The notes under the pieces were generated by a model that saw only the letters and a program-made list of their open reading frames with translations, searched no databases and was not told where the DNA came from. Both the position numbers and the translations under genes were made by a program. Shown in pieces: positions 54,246 through 64,000 of a stretch of 64,000 nt of DNA. The first letter of the stretch is position 1. Every line of letters begins with the position of its first letter. The stretch spans positions 3,038,001 to 3,102,000 of the forward strand of contig QCXZ01000053.1 in NCBI GenBank assembly GCA_025024175.1, given 5' to 3'. The stretch comes from Rhyzopertha dominica. Lineage: Eukaryota > Arthropoda > Insecta > Coleoptera > Bostrichidae.

Positions 54246-56159
54246 CAACTTATTTTCTGTTATTCTTTGTGCATAGTGCAGTGATTATTTTAATAGAAAC
54301 AAACAAAATGCACTTTTATCTTTGATAATTTCCAAGAAAAGGAGCTAGATTCCAAGGAGGACACTATATACCACCTTATTGTATTTTTAGTCGTTTATTC
54401 TGACATAAGCTTAACAGAAAAATCCTAACGTTTTTCCTTCTTCTTCCTTTGAGTTCAAGTGTATTTGGTGTTAGTAATCTCTAAGAATCCAAATATTTAT
54501 TACTGTGGACAAACTACCAAGCATTCTACATTGATGCTACAAATACCCATATTTATGGATTTATTTGCCATACCTATATGTAAATTGCTTGACAAAAACG
54601 GCTAGGGGTCATATTTCATTACTTTTTTACAGTAAAAACTTTGCTATATAAACGGAACACTGCATGAAAAAAATGTCCCATGTGTAATGTGTGTGCAAAA
54701 CATTAAGTCAGAAAAGTAAGCTCAAAATTAATCTATAATTTATCACACACTCCTTGCAACTGTGTAGGTACCCTCCAAATAGTTTTCTATTCTGGCACAT
54801 AAATAACTGCTTTAGCAGGAAATGGAACGATGGCTGTATTCACGTTGCAGTAGTTTATTTTCCATGATGGAGATTTACTGGCTACCTGCTGGAATGCGAG
54901 CCAACTCTTCCACTCTATATTTTGTTGAGTAATGCGCGGTTCGAAGGGTCCGACAGAAAGTGCAACAATACTCAGTGGAATGCAGGGAATTCCACTGAGT
55001 ATTTTCGTTCAAAGCCGGAATACCACAAGAAGGTCCACCGGCTGTTCAACAAAATGCTTTTCGTGCTGGCGAACCTATAATTATTCGTCACTGGTTTTCT
55101 AAACTTTGTTACTCTCAGAAGGCAAAGTGAAAGGAAATTTTATTAAGAACATAAAGCCAAACATTTCATTCGTAAAATTGAAGACCGTTAGTTAATTTCA
55201 ACCTCCATTGCATTAATTTGAGAGTTTATGCTTATAGGATGAAAAGTAAAGGGAACATACGTTAATGGCCGTGTACGAGAACTTTGCAATGTCAATATGC
55301 CACATAACTTTTTTCAACGATTAATTCCATAAAATTGGCTCAACACTAGTTCAAACAACTCCCACAAAGCAAACAAAGGAATTACGTTTTACAAGGCTTC
55401 AAAGCCAAAGTCTACCGAATCATTTTCCGTGTGGCTATTAGTTCCGTTTATGTTTGTTGATTCCCATCATTCCATTTCTATTTGAATACTAAAAAGGACG
55501 TATTACAAATACAAAATGCTGGTTGTCCAAAGAAATAGGTATTGAAAGCACGAATAAATGCAACCAACATGAATCTTGAATCTTGAAAACGAAGGGTTAT
55601 GTTGACGAGCTAGGGCTCATTTTTAAAAGATTTTCAGCGAGCTTAAGATTTATCGTTATCGTTATCGTATTGTTCTCTTTAAATATCAGTAGAGGGTGTC
55701 ATTAAAAAAAAATACGTACTCTTCGCTTTGTTTTGTACGCTATCATATTTGAAATTGCCAAAACAGTACACAAAATATACATCATACAGAAGACGATTTT
55801 TTCCCTGAATTGGATGACATACATTTTTTGAATGTCAAAATCGGAGGCTGAAAGCTTTCATCATTTTGAAATTATTGTTGAAATAGTTAGTATGCACACT
55901 ACCAAATTTATGATACTCATGACGTTGTGATTCTCTGGTGTTTTTTTAAGCCCTATTAATTCTGTTACCTGCAAAAAAACACAGGTCTTCTTAAAATACG
56001 GTATACATTTCAGCGTACTTTATTAAAATGCAAAATTATGCATTTCAAAGCGCAATAAGTGCCATTAGTTATTCAAAACGAAACAAGTCGTACCTTTTAG
56101 GTTTTTATTTATCCTGTGCGGATCACTAATCAGTTACAACTATTAACCAGATTTGATTA
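54246..56159. other. 1.9-kb stretch with no recognised gene
   Basis: AT-rich apart from a mildly GC-richer part near 54850-55080. No protein family or clear repeat was seen on either strand. Confidence 0.4.
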
Positions 56160-56290
56160 AATTTGCTTCAATTTACTTATTATAGTTTGCATGTACGCTA
56201 TGTATTTACATACGAATCTCTAAGTTTGTTATTGTTTGTAATTGGGTATATTTTACCTGTTAAAAACAAAGCATTATTATTATTATTATG
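56160..56290 (+). repeat. Non-LTR retrotransposon 3' end with ATT tail
   Basis: TTACCTGTTAAAAACAAAGC is followed by five ATT units (to 56287), the usual end of insect Jockey/CR1-group elements. No RT is visible upstream, so this is a very short 5'-truncated insertion. Confidence 0.4.
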
Positions 56291-57893
56291 TTTTTCTTTT
56301 CTCCCTATGTAATTTTTATTTACTTTTATTTTTCGGTTCATTTCCATTGGCGCCAGTAAAGAGTTGTGTTTCTTACAATTGATTCGCTTCATCAAGGAGT
56401 AACGAAATAAACTTGCAGATTGAAATGGAGTAAGCGTATTAATTTAAAATGATCATAAAACAATCCCGTGCAGTTTACCATCCGGGGAAAAGCTTTAAAC
56501 ACGAAACATTTTTAATTGTGAGTTGTAACACAACATGACAAACGGTCAGCATGTAGAGCTAACAAACGTACACGAAATTAACACTGTCCTACAAATTAAA
56601 TGAGTTAGAAATGCCGGCTATTCCATTTTAATGACCGCCGTCTGGAGCCTTTTCCGTTTAAAAGGCCACTCTTTAATGTTTCATGCTGCCAGACAGTCAC
56701 GTTAAAGGATCCGAAGTGGGGACTCCAAATCGAGTTATATTCGACAAAGGATCAAACCACAGTAATTCGAAACTCATTACTACCGCATGAATTGTGTATG
56801 TGACTGCTACTATTACAAATATAATGTGATATTATCGAATTTCAACATCTAATCGTCGATTCGTATATTTACTGTAATAATTGACGCTCAAATAAACGTA
56901 AATTATTCACTTTCAAGCGGTTATTCGATTCTGATTATCAATTACTGCGGCGGATGAAGCAGAATATATTCATGGCATGCTAAACCAACAACATACACAC
57001 AGGTTGCGAATAATCTCGACAAATTCAAATTTTGGTGTTGTTCAAGCTATACTGAGGGCTAGGTTGGCCTGTGATGCTGTACTATTTACTCGGGGAATGA
57101 AATGTAATCTGAGAAATGCATTTTAAAAGGCAAAATGGGGTGCAGATGAAAGGTGCTGTTGCAGGTCACACTGCAGTCACGTCGGACAAAAAGACAAATT
57201 GTCGATCTTAATAAAGTTACATATAGCTCTTATTTTCAACCAAAATCAAATTCATTAACTGAAGCTTACAAGGTTTACCTAATTTATTGGTTCAAATCAG
57301 AACACACTTTGTTTTTCTTCATTTGTCATTTGCCAGGATGAAGAGATCTTTTGCAAATGACATTCTGGGGAAGTTTGTAATATAAGGCTATGAGTTTGGA
57401 TATATGCTACTTAAAGGTCATTTTCCTATTCAACAACAAGGGCTAGTAAAATTCATAGCAATACAGATACAAATCGCTGAAAGTATTTTATAAATTCTCT
57501 TTTACATGAAAGATAATGCTTGTATTTCTTACATTTCTTTCTTTATATTTATTATAATATATTATGGAGGTATTACGAATAATTAATAATATAACTAACC
57601 ACCAAATAAGTATAACATAATATTTCTTTTTTTATGGGTTATTCTTGTTTCTGTGTTAGTTATAGTTCATTGATAGATAAATAATGTTGTATGTAGTACT
57701 AAATCCGTATTTATCAGTTCTATGATTTACTACTTTGTTTACGTTTTTTCTATGTGTTTCATTTTAAGGATTGATCTTTTTTGTGTTGTTCTGTTGCTTA
57801 GTGTGACAATAGTATTAGTGAATTGTGTCTGAAGGCAGAAGATGATAGGAAAACAGTTTAAAAACTGTGGAGGCAAAAATCATAAAATCACCA
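56291..57893. other. No gene seen; small GC-richer patch 56600-56750
   Basis: AT-rich with one short island. The frames here, including 57153-57341 (+), have no recognisable domains. Confidence 0.4.
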
Positions 57894-57921
57894 AATAATA
57901 ATAATAATAATAATAATAATA
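57894..57921 (+). repeat. (AAT)n microsatellite, retrotransposon tail
   Basis: About nine AAT units. On the minus strand it is the (ATT)n tail of the retrotransposon. Confidence 0.85.
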
Positions 57922-58330
57922 GTGTTTATTTTCACATAGTATCATTACTACAATATCTCAGATTCTTATGCGTAGAGTGAAAAAAGAATGCCCTCAGATT
58001 TAGGTAAGCATACCTTATCTGATCTTCCGGACATCCTTGCACAGTAGGTTAATTAATTAATTAACAAATGCTGCGTGCTGCCACATTTTCATAGTATCAG
58101 GATACTTATAGATGACTTGAGCTATTGGAAACCAACAAAAAAAATGTGTATTTTAGTAATTATTACATATAAATAAACAAAACAAGAAGGGTATTCATAT
58201 GGTGAGAATAAAGATGCCACTTAAAAGTAAAATAATGTAACAAGACGTTAGTTTACTAATGGTACATTGAAGTCAAAATCGAAAAGAAGAAACCTAGCAA
58301 AAATTATACGAGGTGAGTTATGATACGTTA

Positions 58331-60043
58331 TTATTTTGAGATGATCCACTGCATGATTTGCTTTTTAAACTGTAAAATAAACAATTGTTTAAATTTAGCC
58401 GGAATATTATTGTAAACTTTAGATGCATAGTATGAAAATGATCGCTCGAACAATGATGTAGAGTGTATAGGAGGACTAATCATGCCTCTAGTTCTTATAT
58501 TGACATTATGAACGTCCGTTCTGAATATTATCTTTTTGTGTAAATATGGTGGTGTTTTGTTTAGTATGATTTTATGAATCAAAACGGCGAAATGGAGATA
58601 ACGTCTACTCTCCATGTCCAACCAGTTAGCTTCTCTAAGCTTGCTGGAGACACTCTGCCTTCTACGAATACCAAAGCAGAGTCGAAGACATGCGTTCTGT
58701 ATTCCCTGTATTCGTCTTTTAGAAGTACTGTCAATGCAGCTGCCGTACACCGTGTCACAGTAATTGAACTTAGACAAAACCAGGGATTCACACAGTACAA
58801 TCTTAGTGCGCCTGTTTAACATATGACGGTTATTATAAATAGACTTTAAGCTACAAAACGCTCCTTGAATACATTTACTAATATGACGTCTGAACCGTAA
58901 ATCACTGTCTACAATCAATCCCAGGTTCTTCGCGAACGTTCTACAGGGTAGCCTTTCATTGCCTATCCGTATATTTACAGAATTTAATAAATTATCTCTC
59001 TGCTTTCGTCTACCAAATAGCATTACGATGAACTTCAGTGGATTAATTTTTAGGTTGTGTTTTTCAGAGAATTTCAGTAGCTTATCTAGTTCTTCATTGA
59101 TTGTTGCATTTGCATATGAGATATCTTCTGGAAAATACGATAGATAAACTTGAGTGTCATCTGCATATGAGTGGTAACTACAGGAGGCGAAAACTTTACA
59201 CATTTCAAATGTGTATAAGGTGAACAGAAGTGGTCCCAGAATTGATCCCTGTGGCACACCAGCATACACACGTACTGGATCAGATGAAACTCCATTCGGT
59301 AGCAGTACTGTTTGCCATCGGTTTGTGAGATAGCTCGTGAGCAAGTTTAATGCATCTGGATCAAAACCTATATATGTTAGAATTGATAGTAGAGTGTCAT
59401 GGTTGATTGTATCGAACGCCTTTGAAAAATCCAATAAAACGAGCGTGGTTAGTTTGCTTATATCTGCTGCAGTAAGTATATCATCTACTATATGTGATAG
59501 GGCAGTACTACAACTGTACGATGGACGAAAACCAGATTGCAGTCGCGGAAGGACGTTGTGTTTGTCTAAGTAGTCACGGATTTGCAGATCCATAACTTTC
59601 TCTAAAATTTTTGACAAGATTGGTAGAATACTTATGGGTCGCAAGTCTTTGAATGATACCGGCTTGTCAACTTTGGAAATGGGATGTATTATAGACCTCT
59701 TCCAAAGGTTAGGATATTTGGCGTTTAAGAGACAGTAATTAATAATATGAGTTATGAAAGGTGCAATCGTGGGAAGGCAAAGTCGAATCATATCAAGGCT
59801 AATCATGTCACATCCGACTGACTTTGTTTTAATGGCAGACAAAATTTGTAGAATAGCTGTCTCTGATATAGCTGTAAACGTGAAATTAACACTGATGCCT
59901 GTGACTTTATTAGAAAGGTAATGAGAAAGAAGATCACAGTCTGGGGTCTGCGTCTTTTGTGAGTCAGTGAATGATTGATTGATGGCGTCAGCATCAAGTA
60001 GTTCTTCAGGCAAAGATCTTCTTGTTTTACTATGCACATTCAT
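58331..60043 (-). CDS. Reverse transcriptase of a non-LTR retrotransposon, ORF open
   Basis: 570 codons from the first ATG at 60043; the open frame extends only to a TGA at 60059-60061. Residues below are numbered from five codons upstream of that ATG. Order: pre-RT linker (to about 125), SFKDLRPISILPILSKILEK (about 134-153), LQSGFRPSYSCSTAL, LLDFSKAFDTINHDTLL (catalytic D in FSKAFD, 211-216), GVPQGSILGPLLF (267-279), SYADDTQVYL (catalytic YADD, 298-301), then KNLGLIVDSDLRFRRHI (378-394) and the thumb, ending KKQIMQWIISK. All catalytic motifs are intact. Best matches in kind are Jockey/BS/CR1-group enzymes. The enzyme would copy element RNA into DNA at a nicked target, but without the endonuclease this copy cannot start insertion itself. 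Confidence 0.85.
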   Translation of the reverse strand: MNVHSKTRRSLPEELLDADAINQSFTDSQKTQTPDCDLLSHYLSNKVTGISVNFTFTAISETAILQILSAIKTKSVGCDMISLDMIRLCLPTIAPFITHIINYCLLNAKYPNLWKRSIIHPISKVDKPVSFKDLRPISILPILSKILEKVMDLQIRDYLDKHNVLPRLQSGFRPSYSCSTALSHIVDDILTAADISKLTTLVLLDFSKAFDTINHDTLLSILTYIGFDPDALNLLTSYLTNRWQTVLLPNGVSSDPVRVYAGVPQGSILGPLLFTLYTFEMCKVFASCSYHSYADDTQVYLSYFPEDISYANATINEELDKLLKFSEKHNLKINPLKFIVMLFGRRKQRDNLLNSVNIRIGNERLPCRTFAKNLGLIVDSDLRFRRHISKCIQGAFCSLKSIYNNRHMLNRRTKIVLCESLVLSKFNYCDTVYGSCIDSTSKRRIQGIQNACLRLCFGIRRRQSVSSKLREANWLDMESRRYLHFAVLIHKIILNKTPPYLHKKIIFRTDVHNVNIRTRGMISPPIHSTSLFERSFSYYASKVYNNIPAKFKQLFILQFKKQIMQWIISK

Positions 60044-60064
60044 ACAAATACAATACAATCAAAA

Positions 60065-60755
60065 AATACAAAAATTGTATTAAAATATGTAGACTATCAA
60101 TACAAAATATTATAATAGGCATGCTATTAGATTAGAAGCTGGGGGACTTGGAGCGAAACGGCGTTATTTTATAGTGGGAACAGTTATAAACGAATACAGA
60201 ACACTGTGAGAAAATTTTTAATTATATTTTGAATGCATTCATAACAATGTAACTGAAACTGCGGATTTTGTGATTTATGTTTCTTGTCAAGAATTCGAGG
60301 CTTTCATTGCTGGGTCCAAACACATATATATCATTTATTAATATCCATTTTTCTAAAAACTTTGCAATCTTTCGAATATCTTTAGTTTTTTTGACGGAGC
60401 GCTAATGAAACTTGAAGCAGCGATCTCTAGATGAAGCTATAGTAGTGAATACCACAGATTAGCTACTATATGTTGTTCTTCTTGTTTTATTAATTAGGGA
60501 ACAAAAATGTTTTTATTGGTTACGTTACGAAGCTTTCAGGATGTTCAATTTATTGGATTTATTTCCAAAATTTTATATGTAACCTGTTAACGGGTTTTCA
60601 CATCACAAAAATAAGTTTTAATTTCATAGATAACATTCAAAATGTTATATAATTTCCTCTTACCTGTTGGCGACGTTGCACTCCAAGTCCTCCTAATCTA
60701 ATTATAAAATTTTGTACGGATAATCTACATATTTTCAATTATTTTTTTATATATT
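60065..60755. mobile_element. Short non-autonomous TIR element
   Basis: The left arm 60081-60163 and right arm 60670-60738 are inverted copies: AAAATATGTAGACTATCAAT answers AAAATATGTAGATTATCCGT, and GGGGGACTTGGAGCGAAACG answers GAGGACTTGGAGTGCAACGT. AT-rich similarity may extend each arm outward by 15-20 bp. The middle (about 500 bp) has no ORF. This fits a MITE-like element of about 0.7 kb. The superfamily is unknown, because I cannot fix the exact termini or target duplication. Confidence 0.65.
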
Positions 60756-61173
60756 AGGTATACATTTTGTTTTTTTTGTCAGAACAAAAAATGTAATTTC
60801 AAACTTGAGTTCATCATCAAAAAGGTCATAAAATTTCCTATATAGATCACCATTAATAATTATTTATTGTATAAGTGTGAGAGATAGCGTTTTATCCACG
60901 CAATAGCGTTTGATTTTCTTAAGTGGATCAAATGCGACTGAAACACGAATGCAATACAACATTTTATCCATAATCACAGGTATTTAGAACCAAAATCGCT
61001 GGAATTTTAACTGATTTCATAAAAAAATAATTTGACATTTTGCTATGACAGCGGCTTTCACCCCAGAAATCATAGAACTAGACTAGAGAAATATCTGGAG
61101 GTGTTGAATTGTTACTATTTATTTTCGATTGTTTATCGAATCCATTTGTAAAAATTTGTCAAGTTGATGAGAA

Positions 61174-61365
61174 ATGGAAGAGAGTGTTCCTGGGATAATT
61201 CTGAAGGAAGCTGCAGAAGCAACTCTTCAATTATTGCCTGCGAAGTCCAAGGAACTTTATGAAAAAGTATTTTCCGTATTTAACGAATTGAATGAGTAAT
61301 AGGGTGTATCTACCATAAATTTGGAAGCACTGTTATCATATGTCTTAAATTTGAAAAAGAAGTAA
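61174..61365 (+). pseudogene. N-terminus of a Crypton-like tyrosine-recombinase protein
   Basis: From ATG at 61174: MEESVPGIILKEAAEATLQL, LPAKSKELYEKVFSVFNELN, two consecutive stops (61297-61302), then in the same frame GVSTINLEALLSYVLNLKKK. In insect and other animal genomes, proteins related to Cryptons start in just this way: 'E....LLP.KSK..YE..Y..F..W....V...SE..LLAYF..LSKK', the helical core-binding domain of tyrosine recombinases. The catalytic R-H-R-Y part is not present. The second stop sits where W and acidic residues are usual. Confidence 0.55.
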
Positions 61366-61544
61366 GCAAGTTTATTTCACAGTGGGTAAAGTGGTACTTT
61401 ATACGGTTCTTAAGCGTAAATAAAACTTCAATTACAAAGTGATTATGTATAAAAAGTATTTTTTTTTCAAACGTCATTAAAGTGGCAATTTTCTGCAGCT
61501 AGCATAGGAGCCAAAGTGTCAAATTATATCTTAGCAACAATGAC

Positions 61545-61697
61545 ACTCACTTTTGCTGCATATACGCAGCAAAAATCATTTGTAGCCGCGGCGGCAAATA
61601 TTAAGGAAACTTGATTAAATTATTTACAACTTCTGAAGCGGCCTCAGCCACTTCAGGGGGCGTGCATTCGATGTCTGACATGGCGAAAACTGCAAAA
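61545..61697 (-). pseudogene. Second Crypton-like N-terminus, opposite strand
   Basis: On the minus strand an ATG near 61680 gives MSDIECTPPEVAEAASEVVN, NLIKFP and a stop, then in frame RLQMIFAAYMQQK. The leader compares with the 61174 copy (PGIILKEAAEATLQLLPAKS), and FAAYMQ with 'Y..F..W'. The codon after QQ is followed by GTGAGT, so a 5' splice site is possible. Shorter and weaker than the plus-strand copy. Confidence 0.35.
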
Positions 61698-61951
61698 TGA
61701 TTAGTTCCAATGGGAAATATTTTTAGANTATTCGGTAAAACTTACAAAATGCAGCCAGGTTTTGTGACACATCAAATTATTTTTCTGGTTGTTTACATTT
61801 CGTCACTGGAGAAACCTTTCCCAGAGCAAACTAAAATAATCTCTGAAGCACGATACGCAAATTTAAAATTACTCAAAATTTTAATTAGTGCTAGATTCTT
61901 TGTCGACGTTTAAAAAAATAGCATATGTTATTTGGAGCTAAAGTGACTTTA

Positions 61952-62012
61952 TGTAGCGCGGCTGGACCTATCTGCCTCGCAAGCTCGGCAGTTAAACTCC
62001 AGCCTTGCTACA
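61952..62012. ncRNA. Nested double hairpin, possible structured RNA or palindromic element
   Basis: The outer arms TGTAGCGCGGCTGGA and TCCAGCCTTGCTACA pair at 13 of 15 positions. Inside, CTGCC and GGCAG form a second stem around TCGCAAGCTC. The unit is 61 nt, GC-rich in an AT-rich setting, with no ORF. It is not a tRNA (no A or B box fit). It could be a structured RNA, a precursor hairpin or a DNA palindrome from an unknown element. Confidence 0.4.
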
Positions 62013-62990
62013 CAAATAATATACTATTTACATACATTTATAAGAAGTTTTCAAATATGCTGTAAGCATTATCAATCAGATCCAAATTTGAAACACTAAA
62101 ATTTTTTGGTTGTTCACTTTTTGTTTCCCTTCTTGGCTTCAATTCTACCATAGTAACGATGAAAAAAATTGTAGGTCTTTTACATGCATGCATAAATTAG
62201 ATGTTCCTTCAACTTCGACCTTCCCGAAGTTCCGTATTAAAAACTTCCACCTTCAACCCCATCAAAACAAGTGCATAAGCGCGCCATCTCTACGGGCTGA
62301 TAAATGCGACTACTCCCCGTAAGTGTGGAACATCCCCATCCCACGAAGTCAGAAGCGTGCGTTATAAAATATTAAAATATATGAAGTGTTTTATTGGACA
62401 CGTTACACGACGTTTTTTCCCGCTCGCAGCGAAAGCGGGGGCAAATGAAAAAGAACAAAGTCATATCAAAGTCAGCACGCTTTGGAAACAACCATATTTT
62501 TCTGGATATTGGATGGAGTTCGACTCGTTAGGGGTCTGGGGTGGCGGGGTCTTTCTCCAAATCCCCGGGCAAATCATCGCCGATGCAAAATGAAATGTTC
62601 ACTACGTAACACAATTATTTAGTCCGGTGGTTTTATATTGGAGTTTGCTATTAAATTTCACGCAATAAATCTCCTCCAATATACCGATAACGTAATGGAC
62701 TGCACGCATGGACGAAAATGCTGATGCATGGCTTGTTTACCTTCGGCCGAATAGGGGAGTAGTGTTAAGTAATTAAACTAGGGGCAGTCTGGAACCGGAC
62801 GGGGCTTCGCAAACTATAATTAGAGGAAGCCGGCTTATCGCAGACGAAATGTGGTCATTTGCAACTTGTTATCTTGTTCAGAATGCCAAACTCGCCGACC
62901 CGTATTTATTTCCACCCTTCGGTAGGTTGTATAATAACGGCATGGGCATAGTTAAGTTACAACTTCTGGTCAAGGTGAGGGCAGGTGGCT
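62013..62990. other. Spacer and GC-richer island (about 62220-62990)
   Basis: Frames of 70 and 78 codons on the plus strand (62110-62322, 62357-62593) have no recognised domain. The island is one of the longer ones. Confidence 0.4.
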
Positions 62991-63779
62991 GGGTTTATAG
63001 AATACTAACTAATTGATTATAGAACTACATATATACGCCAAAGTTAAGTCGCCTTCTATGAATTTTGCTGAGGTTCAAGTCGCAAAGTAAAACTGGTGAT
63101 TACCACAGCCGAATGAAATTCCAAAACTACAAAAAAAAACACTGCAAATTGAATCAATATTTCCACATACAATTGTCAAATGACATTTACGTTTTTATTT
63201 CTTATATGTACTATACGACTGGTATAATCAGGTTTTGAGCATTTTTTCTCTCTACACATTTTTTCTGAGACAAACAGTCCTGTGATATCAGTTAAAATAT
63301 ATAAATTATTAAAATAGGTTTTTTCCAAATAATTCGAAAATTATTAACTTAACAAAAAAATTACAAGAGCGCTTTCTAATCAGAAATTTAATTTACTATA
63401 TAATACCAAAATTTAAAAAAACCGTACGAGTAGGGTCCAAAATAGGTTTTTTTACGAATATTTTTTGATAAATTTTCTAAGACACTTTTTGTGAGAAATT
63501 ATATTTCCTATCTGATGGTATTTTCATTTTTTGAATATATTAGATATATTCCGAGATATTTTGGAAAAACCGTTTTCTTTAAGTGACGCTTTTTTGCTGC
63601 ACCGAAAATTTATAAGAACGAATAATACCCGCAGTTATACTACTAATCACATACTAAAACGAAAAAAAAATAAAATTTGCAAAAAGTGTAGTTACCCCCC
63701 AATTTCGCCCCCTTCCTGAAACCCTACTTATTACACAAACAATAGGTCGCTTTGGGTAGTTGAGATTTATACGTTTGCC
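62991..63779. other. No gene seen
   Basis: AT-rich; the 62-codon frame at 63531-63719 shows no family features. Confidence 0.45.
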
Positions 63780-63870
63780 AAATTTCAAGTTCATATATTA
63801 AGTCTTTCGAAAGTTATTGTGTCCACAAACAAAACCAGAGACACACAGACACACAGACAACAAATTTGTT
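63780..63870. repeat. Dispersed insect repeat end, SINE-like
   Basis: AAGTTATTGTGTCCACAAAC followed by repeated CAGACACA resembles the end of common insect interspersed repeats and the sequence at 38975-39190. The window ends 130 bp later with nothing further recognised. Confidence 0.4.
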
Positions 63871-64000
63871 TTCGCAAATTTTTTTTTGAGTTTTCGACCG
63901 TTTTAAAACGAATGAGCAAATAAAATAAAATAAATCCGTTGGATGTGGAAGTAGTAGATGAAGCAAAAATTGTTACCAAACTAGCCACAAATAAGTGTGC

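Larger units (their letters stand above)
57894..60050 (-). mobile_element. Non-LTR retrotransposon, 5' truncated, recent
   Basis: The element runs on the minus strand from about 60050 to an (ATT)n tail at 57894-57921, with 409 bp of 3' untranslated sequence (57922-58330). The endonuclease half is missing. The uninterrupted ORF and clean tail suggest a young insertion. I could not define its target-site duplication; the 5' junction lies in AT-rich DNA beside the TIR element at 60065. Confidence 0.8.

Noticed and set aside
58574..58819. Plus-strand ORFs opposite the reverse transcriptase
   Set aside because: Mirror frames of the real minus-strand gene.
1..64000. CRISPR arrays, rRNA genes, bacterial operons or phage modules
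   Set aside because: No regularly spaced short repeats, no rRNA-like conserved blocks and no prokaryotic gene organisation; the content is that of an animal genome.

Overview
The window is repeat-rich, AT-rich eukaryotic DNA, most likely from an insect. A beetle is possible, but only from the mix of element families, and I cannot confirm it. No convincing host protein exon, rRNA, tRNA or CRISPR array was found. Nearly everything recognisable is transposable-element debris: Penelope-like elements (PLEs) with a GIY-YIG endonuclease, Tc1/mariner-superfamily DNA transposons of several lineages, and 5'-truncated non-LTR retrotransposons. Thirteen isolated 'n' bases mark assembly ambiguities.

Layout. 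0.8-1.7 kb: two solo ends of a long-TIR Tc1-like family. 3.2-4.0 kb: a large foldback structure, followed by PLE copy 1 (to 5.37 kb) and a scrap of a second PLE lineage (5.5 kb). 7.0-8.96 kb: a transposon with widely spaced DDE residues (Sailor/DD82E-like), copy 1. 10.4-12.1 kb: Jockey-type retrotransposon remains. 16.8-18.2 kb: two more non-LTR scraps. 19.5-20.7 kb: PLE copy 2. 21.75-23.6 kb: an RTE-like reverse transcriptase. 26.9-28.6 kb: Sailor-like copy 2. 31.4 kb: a third PLE lineage. 32.3-34.8 kb: two truncated non-LTR elements lying between a diverged pair of non-coding repeats. 35.94-37.2 kb: a Tc1-like element complete at both ends but deleted inside. 40.75-42.15 kb: a decayed Tigger. 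43.3-44.5 kb: Tc1-like and pogo-like scraps. 46.4-47.55 kb: a second Sailor-like subfamily split by a PLE insertion. 48.97-50.32 kb: a Tc1-like element with about 200-bp TIRs. 50.4-52.8 kb: more PLE and Tc1-like scraps. 57.9-60.04 kb: the best-preserved gene, an uninterrupted reverse transcriptase ORF on the minus strand with an (ATT)n tail. 60.06-60.76 kb: a short TIR element. 61.2-61.7 kb: two scraps resembling Crypton-type tyrosine-recombinase proteins. 61.95 kb: a compact double hairpin.

Between these lie about 20 GC-richer islands, each a few hundred bases long, without recognisable coding content. They look like older, non-repeat DNA, and conserved non-coding sequence is one testable reading. 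Apart from the 57.9-60.04 kb ORF, every element gene is broken by stops, frameshifts, truncation or internal deletion, so the genes do not form a working system. Their value is as a record of insertion and decay, including one nested insertion with a visible target-site duplication. I found no clear new multi-gene system. The most unusual signals are the foldback structure, the 61.95 kb double hairpin, the paired non-coding repeats and the shared frameshift in the two Sailor-like copies.
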